NCBI GenBank assembly: GCA_024228555.1
Contig: JAAETI010000123.1
Span: 35,964-99,963, forward strand
Reading direction: 5' to 3'
Origin: a bacterium
Lineage (GTDB): Bacteria; Actinomycetota; Acidimicrobiia; Spongiisociales; UBA5794
DNA: 64,000 bases
In this document: piece after piece, positions 41,085 through 51,893 of the stretch
How the letters are laid out: the number at the start of each line of letters is the position of its first letter
Position numbering within the stretch: position 1 is the stretch's first letter
Position numbers and translations under genes: made by a program
The notes under the pieces: generated by a model
What the model saw: only the letters and a program-made list of their open reading frames with translations
What the model was told of the DNA's origin: nothing
Databases searched by the model: none

Positions 41085-41086
41085 AC

Positions 41087-41956
41087 CTACTTCCTCCTGC
41101 GCCGATTGCGCTTCTTGCTGGCGTTGGGCGATGGCCCACTTGGTTGCTCCGGAGCCACCGGGGGAGTGTCAGTCGTGGCGGCTTTTGCATCATCGCCACC
41201 CCCGTCGAGACGGAATATGACCGCCTGTTGCCCTATCCGGAAGAGATTCGAGACCGCAAAGTACATGACAAGACCCATCGGGAATCCCCAGGAAATAAAT
41301 CCCATAAACAGAGGCATGATCTTTGTGATCATCTGCATCTGTTGGGCCTGCTTGTTGTCCTGCTGGCTCTTGTTGTCCTTGTTGCGGCGGTTCATTTGAA
41401 TTGTTTGGTAAAAACTGGATGCAACCACGAGGAGTACCAACACGATGGCCGGTATTCCTGTTGACAAGCCCTCCGCGACGGCTTCCTGCGGGGACTGCAA
41501 CATGTCGAGACTTAGGAACTGCGTATCCCCATTGAGTAGCGCTTCAGCAAGGTTCGAATCGGTGGGAATGATGTCGGAAGGGTCGAGGACCGCTGGATCG
41601 TCGGCGCTCGGTTTGACCCGAAAGACCCGGTAAAGAGCAAACCAAATAGGCATTTGCAGGATGAGAGGGAGACAACCGGCAGCGGGATTGACGCCCTTCT
41701 CCTGATAGAGCTCCATCATCCGCTTGTTGAGCTCTTCCTTGTCGGCCTTGTACTCCTTCTGGAGCTTCTTGACCTCGGGCTGAATCTCCTGCATGGCCTT
41801 CATCGACCGAGTTTGCTTCAAGGTCAGTGGGAACAACAGCAAGCTCACCAGCAACGTCAACAAGATGATGGCGACGCCGTAGTTGTTGGGCCAGATGTTG
41901 TAGAGAATCGAGAGCAGCTGCCCCAGCGGGGGAGCGAGGATGGTGAAGGGATTCAC
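41087..41956 (-). CDS. yidC: Membrane protein insertase YidC
   Basis: A 289-residue insertase of the short Gram-positive/Oxa1 type, without the large periplasmic domain. Five TM helices are seen. The cytoplasmic loop MKAMQEIQPEVKKLQKEYKA and the following GCLPLILQMPIWFALYRV are family hallmarks, and the C-terminus is basic (KKRNRRRRK), as needed for ribosome contact. It overlaps yidD by 4 bases. Confidence 0.95.
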   Translation of the reverse strand: MNPFTILAPPLGQLLSILYNIWPNNYGVAIILLTLLVSLLLFPLTLKQTRSMKAMQEIQPEVKKLQKEYKADKEELNKRMMELYQEKGVNPAAGCLPLILQMPIWFALYRVFRVKPSADDPAVLDPSDIIPTDSNLAEALLNGDTQFLSLDMLQSPQEAVAEGLSTGIPAIVLVLLVVASSFYQTIQMNRRNKDNKSQQDNKQAQQMQMITKIMPLFMGFISWGFPMGLVMYFAVSNLFRIGQQAVIFRLDGGGDDAKAATTDTPPVAPEQPSGPSPNASKKRNRRRRK

Positions 41957-42231
41957 GTCAGGTTGCCTTGTGGTGAGGTTTCGTCAGATGTATTGCCAAG
42001 CGGTACCGGATCGTAGCCGCCATCGTGCCAAGGATGACATCTCCCGATGCGTCGCACGGCAAGCGCCCCGCCTTTGAAGAACCCGTGGATGCGGAATGCA
42101 TCCTGCGTGTACTCCGAGCAGGTGGGCTGATATCGGCAATTATCACCGAGCAGCGGGGAGACGAAGCGGCGATATCCGCCCACCAGCTTCACAGCCCAGA
42201 AGGCTGGCTGATATGGCTTTAGCTTCATCAT
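41953..42231 (-). CDS. yidD: Membrane protein insertion efficiency factor YidD
   Basis: A 92-residue protein with the conserved core FVSPLLGDNCRYQPTCSEYTQDA and GRCHPWHDGGYDPVP, which contains the invariant Cys residues. It assists YidC at the inner membrane. It overlaps rnpA by 4 bases and yidC by 4. Confidence 0.95.
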   Translation of the reverse strand: MMKLKPYQPAFWAVKLVGGYRRFVSPLLGDNCRYQPTCSEYTQDAFRIHGFFKGGALAVRRIGRCHPWHDGGYDPVPLGNTSDETSPQGNLT

Positions 42232-42581
42232 CTCTCCTCTGCGGGATCGGCGGTGCAGCGATCGATCCAGCTGATCAGTTGCTCGAAGTCAGCGGTAATG
42301 ACTCCTCGATCCGCCACCAATATGTATACGGTATCGCTTTTGAGAACACAACGAGACGCTGCAGCACGCATTCGCCGCTTCGCTCGATTGCGTACAACCG
42401 CTTTCCCGACCTTCTTGCTACAGACAAAGCCGACCGTTGGTGGGCCGGCTGGACCAGTCGCGACTATGGCGCTGATCGCACCACACCGTCGTCGGGTTCC
42501 TGTCCTGTAGGCCCGACGAAACGACCCGTGTCCCCGTAATGATCGGCGATGGTTGTCGCGAGAATCAGGCCGAGACGCGAT
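42228..42581 (-). CDS. rnpA: Ribonuclease P protein component, no canonical start codon
   Basis: The frame encodes an unmistakable Rnp[20 protein letters not shown], then [22 protein letters not shown] with the RNR signature, and a normal C-terminal half ending at the 4-base overlap with yidD. Between the upstream in-frame stop and the conserved region there is no ATG, GTG or TTG. The only near-start is ATC at 42581, five bases after AAGGG, giving 117 residues, the normal size, and overlapping rpmH by 17 bases. I annotate from there. A sequence error or a start by re-initiation from rpmH are the alternatives. RnpA is the protein partner of the tRNA-processing ribozyme. Confidence 0.85.
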   Translation of the reverse strand: MASRPDSRDNHRRSLRGHGSFRRAYRTGTRRRCGAISAIVATGPAGPPTVGFVCSKKVGKAVVRNRAKRRMRAAASRCVLKSDTVYILVADRGVITADFEQLISWIDRCTADPAEER

Positions 42582-42699
42582 GACGACCCTTGGTACGGCG
42601 GCGCTTGATCACGGCTCGCCCGGCACGATTGTGCATGCGGTGGCGGAAGCCGTGCTTGCGCTTACGGCGGCGTACGTTGGGTTGATAAGTGCGTTTCAT
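42565..42699 (-). CDS. rpmH: Ribosomal protein L34
   Basis: A 44-residue basic protein, [20 protein letters not shown] at the N-terminus and [22 protein letters not shown] end, which is L34 at full length. ATG 42699 is the family start. It is the first gene of the leftward rpmH-rnpA-yidD-yidC-jag-rsmG-parA-parB block. Confidence 0.97.
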   Translation of the reverse strand: MKRTYQPNVRRRKRKHGFRHRMHNRAGRAVIKRRRTKGRHRVSA

Positions 42700-42739
42700 A
42701 GCAAAAGAAGTCCAGATAGGGGAGTTCGGGGTCGGCGCT

Positions 42740-42769
42740 AGGTTACGAAGCACCTCAAGCGATTGTCAA
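42740..42769 (-). promoter_or_regulatory. Putative rpmH promoter
   Basis: On the minus strand TTGACA (42764-42769) is followed after 18 bases by TAACCT (42740-42745), about 40 bases before rpmH. Confidence 0.5.
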
Positions 42770-43157
42770 AGAGGCAACCCCCCTTTTTGCTCCCCCATTG
42801 GTCGGAAACCCGCCAACCGCGAAAAATTCGCCTTCCCCGCGAAAGAAAGAATTGGGGCTGTTTTGACGAAACCAGGCCATTACGTGACACCTCGACACCT
42901 ATCCTCAGCCCAGCTAATCGCCTGTGTCACAACCAATATCGTCGGGCCAACCCATCGAGGAACAGGGCCGATAGTGCGGGATTTGCCGTTCTTGCATCCC
43001 GGATGCCGGGGTCCATACACTCGCTCGGCAGGTTGGATTTCCAATCCGCAACTTCCCTAGGACTTTTTAGAAACGGGCGCGCTCACACATTGTTCTCCAC
43101 AGACTGTGGATAGATGTGTGGACGGCGCATTTGGCTAGAGGACGGCATCGTCAAAAC
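42770..43157. other. rpmH-dnaA intergenic region with DnaA boxes near dnaA
   Basis: No coding signal is seen. A T-rich and A-rich patch lies at about 42781-42870. Close to dnaA, three DnaA-box-like elements occur: TTCTCCACA at 43093-43101, TGTGGATAG at 43105-43113 (reverse of CTATCCACA), and TGTGGAC at 43117-43123. They probably serve dnaA autoregulation and may add to the origin. Confidence 0.55.
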
Positions 43158-44531
43158 ATGACATACGGACAACCACAGCCACTCCCATCGCAATGGGATA
43201 GCTTCAAGCAAGTTGTACAAGATGAACTCTCGGTAGGAGCGTGGCAGACGTGGATTGCCCCGCTACGGGCTGACCGTAGCGCCACCGCTCTCACCCTAGA
43301 GGCACCGAGCGAGTTCCATCGTTCCTGGGTTCGAGATCGGTACTTGGCCGCGCTGCGGCGCGCCACCATCTCAATCTACGGGGCCGATGTCGAAGTTCTG
43401 CTGGAGGTCGCCGCTGAGCCACCGCCGGCACAACCGCTCGTCGCGGACGTGGCGACACCGGTACCGACACGACCACCAGAACAGCCTCGGCTTCCAATGA
43501 ATGGCGAGTCGCGACTCGTTTCGAAGTACACCTTCGACAACTTCGTTGTTGGTCCTTCCAATCGCTTCGCTAACGCAGCCGCAATGGCCGTCGCCGAACA
43601 GCCGGGTAGCCAGTACAACCCACTGTTCATCTATGCAGACGCCGGTCTTGGTAAGACTCACCTTCTCCACGCAGTCGGGCATCATCGCCGCGAGCTCGCT
43701 CCATCTGCCGTGGTTCGCTACGTAACCTCCGAGCAGTTTTTCAACGAATTCATCAACGGCATTCGCCGGAAACGCATGGATGAGTTCAAAGCCAGGTATC
43801 GGACCATCGATGTCCTGCTCCTCGATGACGTGCAGTTCTTTGACGGCAAGGAACAGATCCTCGAGGAGTTCTTCCATACCTTCAACAGTCTCTATGAGGC
43901 AGGCAAGCAGCTTGTGATCACATCGGATCGTCATCCCAAGCACTTGTCGACTCTCGAGGATCGTCTGCGCAGCCGGTTCGAGTGGGGCTTGCTCACCGAT
44001 ATTCAGACGCCGGACGTCGAGACCCGGTTGGCCATCTTGCGAAGCAACGCAGAGTTTGCCCCAACACCGGTCCCCAAAGAGGTACTGAACTTCATTGCCG
44101 AGAGTGTGATGACAAACATCCGCGAGCTTGAGGGCGCCCTCACCCGCGTTACTGCTTATGCCGCACTCACGCATGAGGAGATCACGTTGGAGATGTCACA
44201 GGAGGTCCTGCGTGATCTGATGGCAACTGCGGACACCAAACCGCTGACCTCCGACGACATCATCAACCGGGTTGCTTCGTTCTCGAGTAACAGCCGCGAT
44301 GATCTGGTTGGCCCCAGTCGTCGTCAGCCGCTGGCCCGGTACCGCCAGATCGCTATGTACCTGTGTCGGGAGTACACCGATCTGTCTCTCCCCAAGATCG
44401 GCAAAGCGTTTGGCGGGCGCGATCACACGACCGTCCTCCACGCTGTCGAGAAAATCAAGAGTCTGATGCAGGCCGATGCGGACGTCTTTAGCGATGTCAC
44501 CACGTTGTCCCATGACCTGAGGACAACTTGA
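43158..44531 (+). CDS. dnaA: Replication initiator DnaA
   Basis: 457 residues from ATG 43158; an in-frame GTG at 43116 is less likely. Domain I is about residues 10-85 (FKQVVQDELSVGAWQTWIAPL), then a Pro-rich linker, the AAA+ domain with Walker A IYADAGLGKTHLLHAVG and Walker B DVLLLDDVQFFDGKEQ, and the domain IV box-binding helix GKAFGGRDHTTVLHAVEKI. It opens the origin that follows it. The gene reads away from the rpmH operon. Confidence 0.97.
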   Translation: MTYGQPQPLPSQWDSFKQVVQDELSVGAWQTWIAPLRADRSATALTLEAPSEFHRSWVRDRYLAALRRATISIYGADVEVLLEVAAEPPPAQPLVADVATPVPTRPPEQPRLPMNGESRLVSKYTFDNFVVGPSNRFANAAAMAVAEQPGSQYNPLFIYADAGLGKTHLLHAVGHHRRELAPSAVVRYVTSEQFFNEFINGIRRKRMDEFKARYRTIDVLLLDDVQFFDGKEQILEEFFHTFNSLYEAGKQLVITSDRHPKHLSTLEDRLRSRFEWGLLTDIQTPDVETRLAILRSNAEFAPTPVPKEVLNFIAESVMTNIRELEGALTRVTAYAALTHEEITLEMSQEVLRDLMATADTKPLTSDDIINRVASFSSNSRDDLVGPSRRQPLARYRQIAMYLCREYTDLSLPKIGKAFGGRDHTTVLHAVEKIKSLMQADADVFSDVTTLSHDLRTT

Positions 44532-44718
44532 TGTTCTCCACAACTCATGACACACCCGTAGACCATGCTGTGGATAGCCAATTGTTTGTCCACATTGCCT
44601 GTGGAGTCGAATCCCCAATGAATCCGGGAGCATTCGAAACTTATACACAATCCACAGGCCCTACTACTACGACTATTCTTTTATATCTATAAGAACCGAA
44701 GAAGAGGGAAACATAACT
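44532..44718. other. oriC: Probable chromosomal origin (oriC): DnaA boxes, GC cluster, DnaA-trios and unwinding element
   Basis: DnaA boxes: TTCTCCACA 44534-44542, reverse CTATCCACA 44569-44577, TTGTCCACA 44586-44594 (exact actinobacterial form), reverse GACTCCACA 44600-44608, TTATACACA 44641-44649 and CAATCCACA 44648-44656. The last pair is followed by GGCC (44657-44660), then CTA CTA CTA CGA CTA (44661-44675), which reads 3'-GAT-5' on the lower strand like the B. subtilis DnaA-trio, and then an AT-rich stretch TTCTTTTATATCTATAAG (44676-44693). This order is that of a bacterial basal unwinding system. Confidence 0.85.
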
Positions 44719-45801
44719 GTGCGTATCCGAGCTGAGAGAGATGACCTTGCTGATGTGCTCACCAGAGCTGGACGGGCCGTCGGCACACGATCTGCCCTTC
44801 CGATCCTTCAAGGGCTTTTGTGCGACGTGTCCGGTGGAACCCTGAGGGTTACCGGCACCGACACTGAGATCACCATCGAGACTGCGCTTGACGTAGAAGT
44901 CCTGGAGGAGGGACGTACCGTCGTGCCAGCCAAGCTCGTCGCTGAGGCGGTTCGCAAGTTGCCGGCTGGAGCTGTTTCGTTTTCGACAAGCGACGGCGAA
45001 GTGGAAATCACAGGCAACGGTCCTCGATTCAATCTTCGGGAGTTTGATGCGAATGATTTCCCCGACGTCGGTGGGGACAGCGATGCCGGTTCTGGCGTCG
45101 AGATGGACGGGGAGGCGCTAATAGCGGCTCTCAATCAGGTGGGTATCGCCGCATCGAACGACGATGGCCGTCCCACGCTCACCGGTGTGCTGTTCGAGAC
45201 CGAGAGCGATCATCTCCGTCTGGTGGCAACAGACTCGTACCGGCTGGCGGTCCGTGACGTGCCGGGCGTTGCCGGTGTCGATACGACGCTGATTCCGTAT
45301 AGGGCTCTCAAGGAGATCGGAAGGACAATCGGCGCCGACAAGGTTTCGATGGCTATCGCAGAACGCAAGGGGTCTTTTGTTTCCGACCGAGGTCGCATGA
45401 CGGCTCGTGTGATCGAGAGTTCGTTCCCGAACTACCGCCAGTTGCTCCCCGATGAGTACCCGAGTCGGTTGACGATCAATCGTGATGCGCTTCTGGAAGC
45501 TGTAGGCCGCGCCTCGCTGGTCGCTGAGGATCACATCCCGGTGCGGTTGAGCCTTGGGTCCGGCGGTGTCGAGTTGAGCGTCAGCAGACAAGACGTTGGT
45601 GGCGAAACCGAATACATCGAAGCGGTGTATGAAGGCGAAGACATGGTGATTGCCTTCAACACCCGGTATCTCACCGATGGTGTGGCGTCGATGAAGACCG
45701 AGAACCTGTTGCTTGAGACGATCAACCCGCTGAAGCCCGGGCTTCTGACCGCGGCGGACGATCCTTCATTCCGTTATCTGTTGATGCCGGTCCGGCTGTA
45801 G
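44719..45801 (+). CDS. dnaN: DNA polymerase III beta subunit (sliding clamp)
   Basis: The 360-residue clamp starts at GTG 44719 after agaagaggga. It has the three repeated clamp domains, with the N-terminal MRIRAERDDLADVLTRAGRAV, the central LTGVLFETESDHLRLVATDSYRLA and the C-terminal FRYLLMPVRL that forms the peptide-binding pocket. It rings DNA and holds the polymerase. It lies just after oriC and 9 bases before recF. Confidence 0.97.
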   Translation: MRIRAERDDLADVLTRAGRAVGTRSALPILQGLLCDVSGGTLRVTGTDTEITIETALDVEVLEEGRTVVPAKLVAEAVRKLPAGAVSFSTSDGEVEITGNGPRFNLREFDANDFPDVGGDSDAGSGVEMDGEALIAALNQVGIAASNDDGRPTLTGVLFETESDHLRLVATDSYRLAVRDVPGVAGVDTTLIPYRALKEIGRTIGADKVSMAIAERKGSFVSDRGRMTARVIESSFPNYRQLLPDEYPSRLTINRDALLEAVGRASLVAEDHIPVRLSLGSGGVELSVSRQDVGGETEYIEAVYEGEDMVIAFNTRYLTDGVASMKTENLLLETINPLKPGLLTAADDPSFRYLLMPVRL

Positions 45802-45810
45802 TCGACGTCC

Positions 45811-46923
45811 GTGCATCTTGCTTGGCTCGAGCTGAGCCAGTTCCGTAGTTACGAGAACCTGCGGTTCGAGCCAGACCCGGGGATCAACGTCCTCGTGGGG
45901 CGTAATGGGGCCGGTAAGACAAACATCCTGGAGGCGGTTGGCTACCTATCCATGCTGAAGTCGTTTCGGCGGACACCGGACGCCGCTCTGATTCGGTCAG
46001 GGGAGGAAAGGGCAATCATCCGCGGTGGCTTTGGCGATGGAGACAGCGAAGTTGACATCGCTGTTGAGATACCCGCAGCAGGCCGGCGCCAGGTGATGGT
46101 CAATGGGAAACGACCCAGTCGGCTCAGTGATGTGGCAATCACGGCACCCGTTGTGGCGTTCCTTCCGGACGATCTTGATCTGGTCAAACGTGGTCCGGCG
46201 TTACGTCGTGAGTACCTCGATGACCTCGGTGCTCAGTTGGTTCCCACTGTTGGCGCCGACCAGCGCGAGTTCGAGAAGTCGCTTCGGCAGCGCAACTCAT
46301 TGCTACGTCAAGACGGACGCAACGCCGACCCGATGAGTCTCGACGTGTGGGATGTTCGCATCGCCGAGTCAGGGGCGAGGGTCCTCGTCAACCGGCTCCG
46401 GCTCTTGGGAAGGCTGTGCAATCGTCTCACAGATGCCTACGGGACCGTTGGTGGCGAATCTCGGGACCTCTTGCGTCCTATCTACACATCGTCGTGGGTG
46501 ACGGTCGGTGAGATCACTGAGGGGCTGGAGCCCGACTTTGAGATACTTGCGTCGGCGTTGCTCAAGGCGCTCGAGGAGCGACGGACCCGCGATATGGAGA
46601 CACGTAGCACCAGTGCCGGACCCCATCGTGACGACCCTGGGTTCCTTTTGGACGACCGGGACGTGCGGGTGCGGGCCAGCCAAGGGGAGCAGCGGTCGGT
46701 GGCATTGAGTCTACGAATCGCCGCCTACCAACTGCTTGATGATCGACACGGCCGTCCTCCGATCCTTCTTCTTGACGACGTGTTTTCCGAACTTGACCCT
46801 GGCCGTGCCGAAGGAGTCACCGGATTGCTGCCACACGGGCAGGTTCTTGTCACTAGTGCGCGCGATGATGAGGTTCCTGAAATGGGGCGGCGGTGGCGAG
46901 TTCGGGAAGGGATTTTGAAATGA
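45811..46923 (+). CDS. recF: DNA replication/repair protein RecF
   Basis: 370 residues from GTG 45811. It is an SMC-like ATPase: Walker A VLVGRNGAGKTNILEAVGYL, the signature SQGEQRSVALSLRIA and Walker B ILLLDDVFSELDPGR. RecF loads RecA on gapped DNA with RecO and RecR. Normal length and place between dnaN and the DUF721 gene. Confidence 0.96.
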   Translation: MHLAWLELSQFRSYENLRFEPDPGINVLVGRNGAGKTNILEAVGYLSMLKSFRRTPDAALIRSGEERAIIRGGFGDGDSEVDIAVEIPAAGRRQVMVNGKRPSRLSDVAITAPVVAFLPDDLDLVKRGPALRREYLDDLGAQLVPTVGADQREFEKSLRQRNSLLRQDGRNADPMSLDVWDVRIAESGARVLVNRLRLLGRLCNRLTDAYGTVGGESRDLLRPIYTSSWVTVGEITEGLEPDFEILASALLKALEERRTRDMETRSTSAGPHRDDPGFLLDDRDVRVRASQGEQRSVALSLRIAAYQLLDDRHGRPPILLLDDVFSELDPGRAEGVTGLLPHGQVLVTSARDDEVPEMGRRWRVREGILK

Positions 46924-46936
46924 GAGACGACCGCCA

Positions 46937-47287
46937 ATGAAGAATCCGTGGACAGGCAAGGATCCCGATCGCGGGCTCAATAACCTCGGGACGACTCTGG
47001 AATCGGTTTTGGAGCGGGTGACCGAGGGACGACTCGCCACCTTTGAGGTGATCAAGGGGGCGTGGCCGGAGATCGTTTCGGAGGCATGGCGAGAGCGGTC
47101 CCGGCCGGTGCGTCTTGAAAAAGGAGTCCTCACCATCGAGGTTTCCGACGGGGGAGCGGCCTCTCGTCTCCGTCTCGAACAGGGCAAAATCCGCACCGCT
47201 CTCGACGAGCGTCTCGGTTGCGGAGAAGTCGCTCAGATTCGGTTGCGCGTCGCCCGCGGCCGTGGCTGGTCCAAGAGTACGCAATAG
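46937..47287 (+). CDS. DUF721 / DciA-like helicase-loading factor
   Basis: The 116-residue protein has the DUF721 pattern: ESVLERVTEGRLATFEVIKGAWPEIVSEAWRER in two parts, then the beta-hairpin VRLEKGVLTIEVSDGGAASRLRL and a C-terminal basic tail. It is the equivalent of Rv0004 between recF and gyrB. DciA is the ancestral loader or regulator of the replicative helicase DnaB in bacteria lacking DnaC. Confidence 0.88.
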   Translation: MKNPWTGKDPDRGLNNLGTTLESVLERVTEGRLATFEVIKGAWPEIVSEAWRERSRPVRLEKGVLTIEVSDGGAASRLRLEQGKIRTALDERLGCGEVAQIRLRVARGRGWSKSTQ

Positions 47288-47321
47288 CCCGCAAAACGCC
47301 CGGTTACGTTGGGTTTTCGGC

Positions 47322-47327
47322 TATAAT
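47322..47327 (+). promoter_or_regulatory. Putative -10 element of gyrB
   Basis: A perfect TATAAT lies about 58 bases before the gyrB TTG start. No good -35 is seen at 16-18 bases, so it may act as an extended or activator-dependent promoter. Confidence 0.45.
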
Positions 47328-47345
47328 GACACCATTGTTAGTTGA

Positions 47346-49310
<1,965 letters not shown>

Positions 49311-49327
49311 AACAGCAGGGATAGGGA

Positions 49328-51766
49328 ATGCCGAACGACGAAACACGAATTAAGCCCATCGAGATCGAGAGGGAGATGGAGGACTCGTTTCTCGAGTACG
49401 CCATGTCCGTCATTGTCTCCAGGGCGTTGCCAGATGTCCGTGACGGGCTCAAGCCGGTTCATCGCCGCATCTTGTACTCAATGTATGACTCGGGGATCCG
49501 CCCCGGGACACCCTTCCGCAAGTGTGCCCGAGTCGTCGGTGATGTCATGGGTTGGTTCCACCCTCACTCCAACGATGCCATCTATGACGCCTTGGTCCGC
49601 TTGGGACAAGACTTCTCACAGCGCTACCCGTTGGTGCAGCCTCAGGGCAACTTCGGTTCTGTCGATGATCCGCCGGCCCAGATGCGGTACACCGAGACCC
49701 GCATGGCTCCCATTGCGATGCACCTGCTCGAAAGCATCGACGAAGAAACCGTCGACTTCGCCGACAACTACTCAGGCGAACGGCAGGAGCCGACGGTGCT
49801 TCCCTCGCGCTACCCGAACCTGCTCGTCAACGGTTCGACCGGCATCGCCGTCGGGATGGCAACCAACATCCCGCCGCACAACCTGACAGAGATCATTGAT
49901 GCTGCTTTGCACAAGATCACAGTTCCCGAGGCAACTGCTGAGGATCTGCTCCAGTACGTCAAGGCACCCGATTTCCCAACAGGCGCCTACATCGTGCGCA
50001 CTCCTGGGATCCGCGAAGCGCTACTAACCGGTCGAGGCTCGATCCGGATGCGGGCGGTAACCGACATCGTCGAGAACAAGCGGAAGCGCATGGCGATCAT
50101 CGTCAGTGAGATTCCGTACCAGGTCTCCATCGACCGGGTCATGACCAAGATCGCCGATCTGGTCAAGGACAAGACGATCCAGGGCATCGCCGACCTGCGT
50201 AACGAAACCAACAAAGACGGTATCCGCATGGTTATCGAGCTGAAGCGGGATGCGAACCCGCAGGTGGTGCTGAATCTTCTGTTCAAGCACACCCAGCTCG
50301 AGGACACGTTTGGTGTGAACGCCGTTGCCTTGGTCGACGGGGTACCCCGCACCCTGAACATTGCCGAAATGGTCGGGTACTACGTCGATCACCAATTGGA
50401 GGTCATCGAACGGCGCAGCATCTACCGACTCAAGAAGGCCGAAGCACGAGCGCACATCGTCGAGGGCTTGCTTATCGCCCTCGACAACATCGACGAGGTC
50501 GTCAAGATCATCCGTAGCTCGGAGGATGTCGAGAAGGCTCGCCGAAGCCTGATGAAGACCTTCAAGCTTACCGAGATCCAGGCGAATCACATTCTTGATA
50601 TGCCGCTGCGGCGTCTCACTGCTTTGGAGACCGACAAGCTCCGTCAGGAGTACGATGACCTGCAGGCCTATATCGCAGAGTTGAAGTCGATTCTCGACTC
50701 CGAGGAATTGCGTCGGTCGATTTTGACCGAAGAGCTCACCGTGATCCAGGACAAGTACGGCGACGAGAGGCGCAGCCGCATCATCGCCGACGAGGGCGAC
50801 ATGTCGCTCGAGGACTTGATCGCTGATGAGGAGCTTGTCGTCACGGCTTCCGAGGCCGGCTACATCAAGTCCGTGCTTGCGCAGACATACCGCAGGCAGG
50901 GCAGGGGTGGCCGCGGGGTCAAGGGTGCGGATCTTCGCGAAGAAGATGTCATTACCCATGTGCTCCACACTTCGGCCCACGCCTACTTGCTGTTCTTCAC
51001 CAACCGGGGCAAGGTCTACAGGGTGCGCGCCCATCAGCTGCCACGTAAGGAGCGCACCGCCAAGGGGTCGCTGGTCCAGTCGGTGCTGCCGATGGAGCCC
51101 GACGAGAAGATCGAGGCGATCATCGACACCAGGGACTACGAGACGCATCGCTTCTTGGTGGCCTTCACCAAGAAGGGTCAGGTCAAGAAGACCAAGTTTG
51201 TCGACTACGACTCGCGCAACCAGGTGTTGGTTGCTATCAACCTCGCCGAGGACGATGAGGTTGTTGCGGTCCGGGCTACGTCTGGCGACAACGATCTCGT
51301 GATGGTTACGAGGGATGCGCAGGCCATTCGCTTCTCCGAGGCGGATGCTCGACCTATGGGTAGAGATACCCGAGGAGTCAGAGGTATCAAACTTCGCGAA
51401 GGCGACGAGGTTGTGTCTGCGGCGACGATTACCGAGGGAACCGAGATCCTGATCCTGACCAGTGGCGGCTACGGCAAGCGCACCGCCATGACGGAGTTCC
51501 CCCTGCAGAAGCGCGGAGGAATCGGCGTCAAGGCCATGAAGCTGACCAGGGTCCGTGGCGAACTGGTTGCGGCGATGGCCGTCAATTCCGACGATCACAT
51601 CTTTGTGACATCGAGCGACGGGATTGTGATCCGGCAGGGTGCAGGCGAGATCAGTCGCCAGAAGAGGGCATCTACCGGCGTCAAGGTCATGAACCTCGAT
51701 GCAGGAACCAAGCTCGCAGCCGCTGCGCTGGTCCCCCGTGACGACGAGAACGGAGATTTGCCTTAG
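49328..51766 (+). CDS. gyrA: DNA gyrase subunit A
   Basis: The 812-residue cutting and rejoining subunit. The catalytic Tyr is Tyr121 in [10 protein letters not shown]. The N-terminal breakage domain, a long coiled coil and the C-terminal beta-pinwheel are present, with a GyrA box-like [11 protein letters not shown]. The quinolone pocket reads [12 protein letters not shown], giving Ser81, Asn82 and Asp83 where E. coli has Gly, Asp and Ser; Asp87 is kept. It starts 17 bases after gyrB. The stop codon is in the loop of a 14-bp hairpin. Confidence 0.97.
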   Translation: MPNDETRIKPIEIEREMEDSFLEYAMSVIVSRALPDVRDGLKPVHRRILYSMYDSGIRPGTPFRKCARVVGDVMGWFHPHSNDAIYDALVRLGQDFSQRYPLVQPQGNFGSVDDPPAQMRYTETRMAPIAMHLLESIDEETVDFADNYSGERQEPTVLPSRYPNLLVNGSTGIAVGMATNIPPHNLTEIIDAALHKITVPEATAEDLLQYVKAPDFPTGAYIVRTPGIREALLTGRGSIRMRAVTDIVENKRKRMAIIVSEIPYQVSIDRVMTKIADLVKDKTIQGIADLRNETNKDGIRMVIELKRDANPQVVLNLLFKHTQLEDTFGVNAVALVDGVPRTLNIAEMVGYYVDHQLEVIERRSIYRLKKAEARAHIVEGLLIALDNIDEVVKIIRSSEDVEKARRSLMKTFKLTEIQANHILDMPLRRLTALETDKLRQEYDDLQAYIAELKSILDSEELRRSILTEELTVIQDKYGDERRSRIIADEGDMSLEDLIADEELVVTASEAGYIKSVLAQTYRRQGRGGRGVKGADLREEDVITHVLHTSAHAYLLFFTNRGKVYRVRAHQLPRKERTAKGSLVQSVLPMEPDEKIEAIIDTRDYETHRFLVAFTKKGQVKKTKFVDYDSRNQVLVAINLAEDDEVVAVRATSGDNDLVMVTRDAQAIRFSEADARPMGRDTRGVRGIKLREGDEVVSAATITEGTEILILTSGGYGKRTAMTEFPLQKRGGIGVKAMKLTRVRGELVAAMAVNSDDHIFVTSSDGIVIRQGAGEISRQKRASTGVKVMNLDAGTKLAAAALVPRDDENGDLP

Positions 51767-51780
51767 GGCAAATCTCCGTT
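51749..51780. terminator. gyrA terminator hairpin containing the stop codon
   Basis: AACGGAGATTTGCC (51749-51762) and GGCAAATCTCCGTT (51767-51780) form a perfect 14-bp stem with loop TTAG. The gyrA TAG is at 51764-51766 in the loop. Only a short TTT follows. Confidence 0.75.
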
Positions 51781-51893
51781 TCCATGACTACGGCGAACTC
51801 GCTTCTCGTAACGCGTTGGAACCCCCGTTCGGGTTGTGACGTTGGATATGTGCGGGGTGGCGTTACACTCCTGGCATCCCAAGGAGCCCTGCT

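Noticed and set aside
42253..42510. Plus-strand frame opposite rnpA
   Set aside because: The minus strand encodes a clear RnpA; the plus frame is its shadow.
50024..51598. 524-codon open frame antisense to gyrA
   Set aside because: It runs exactly opposite the conserved gyrA and has no recognisable domain; long antisense frames are expected in GC-rich DNA.
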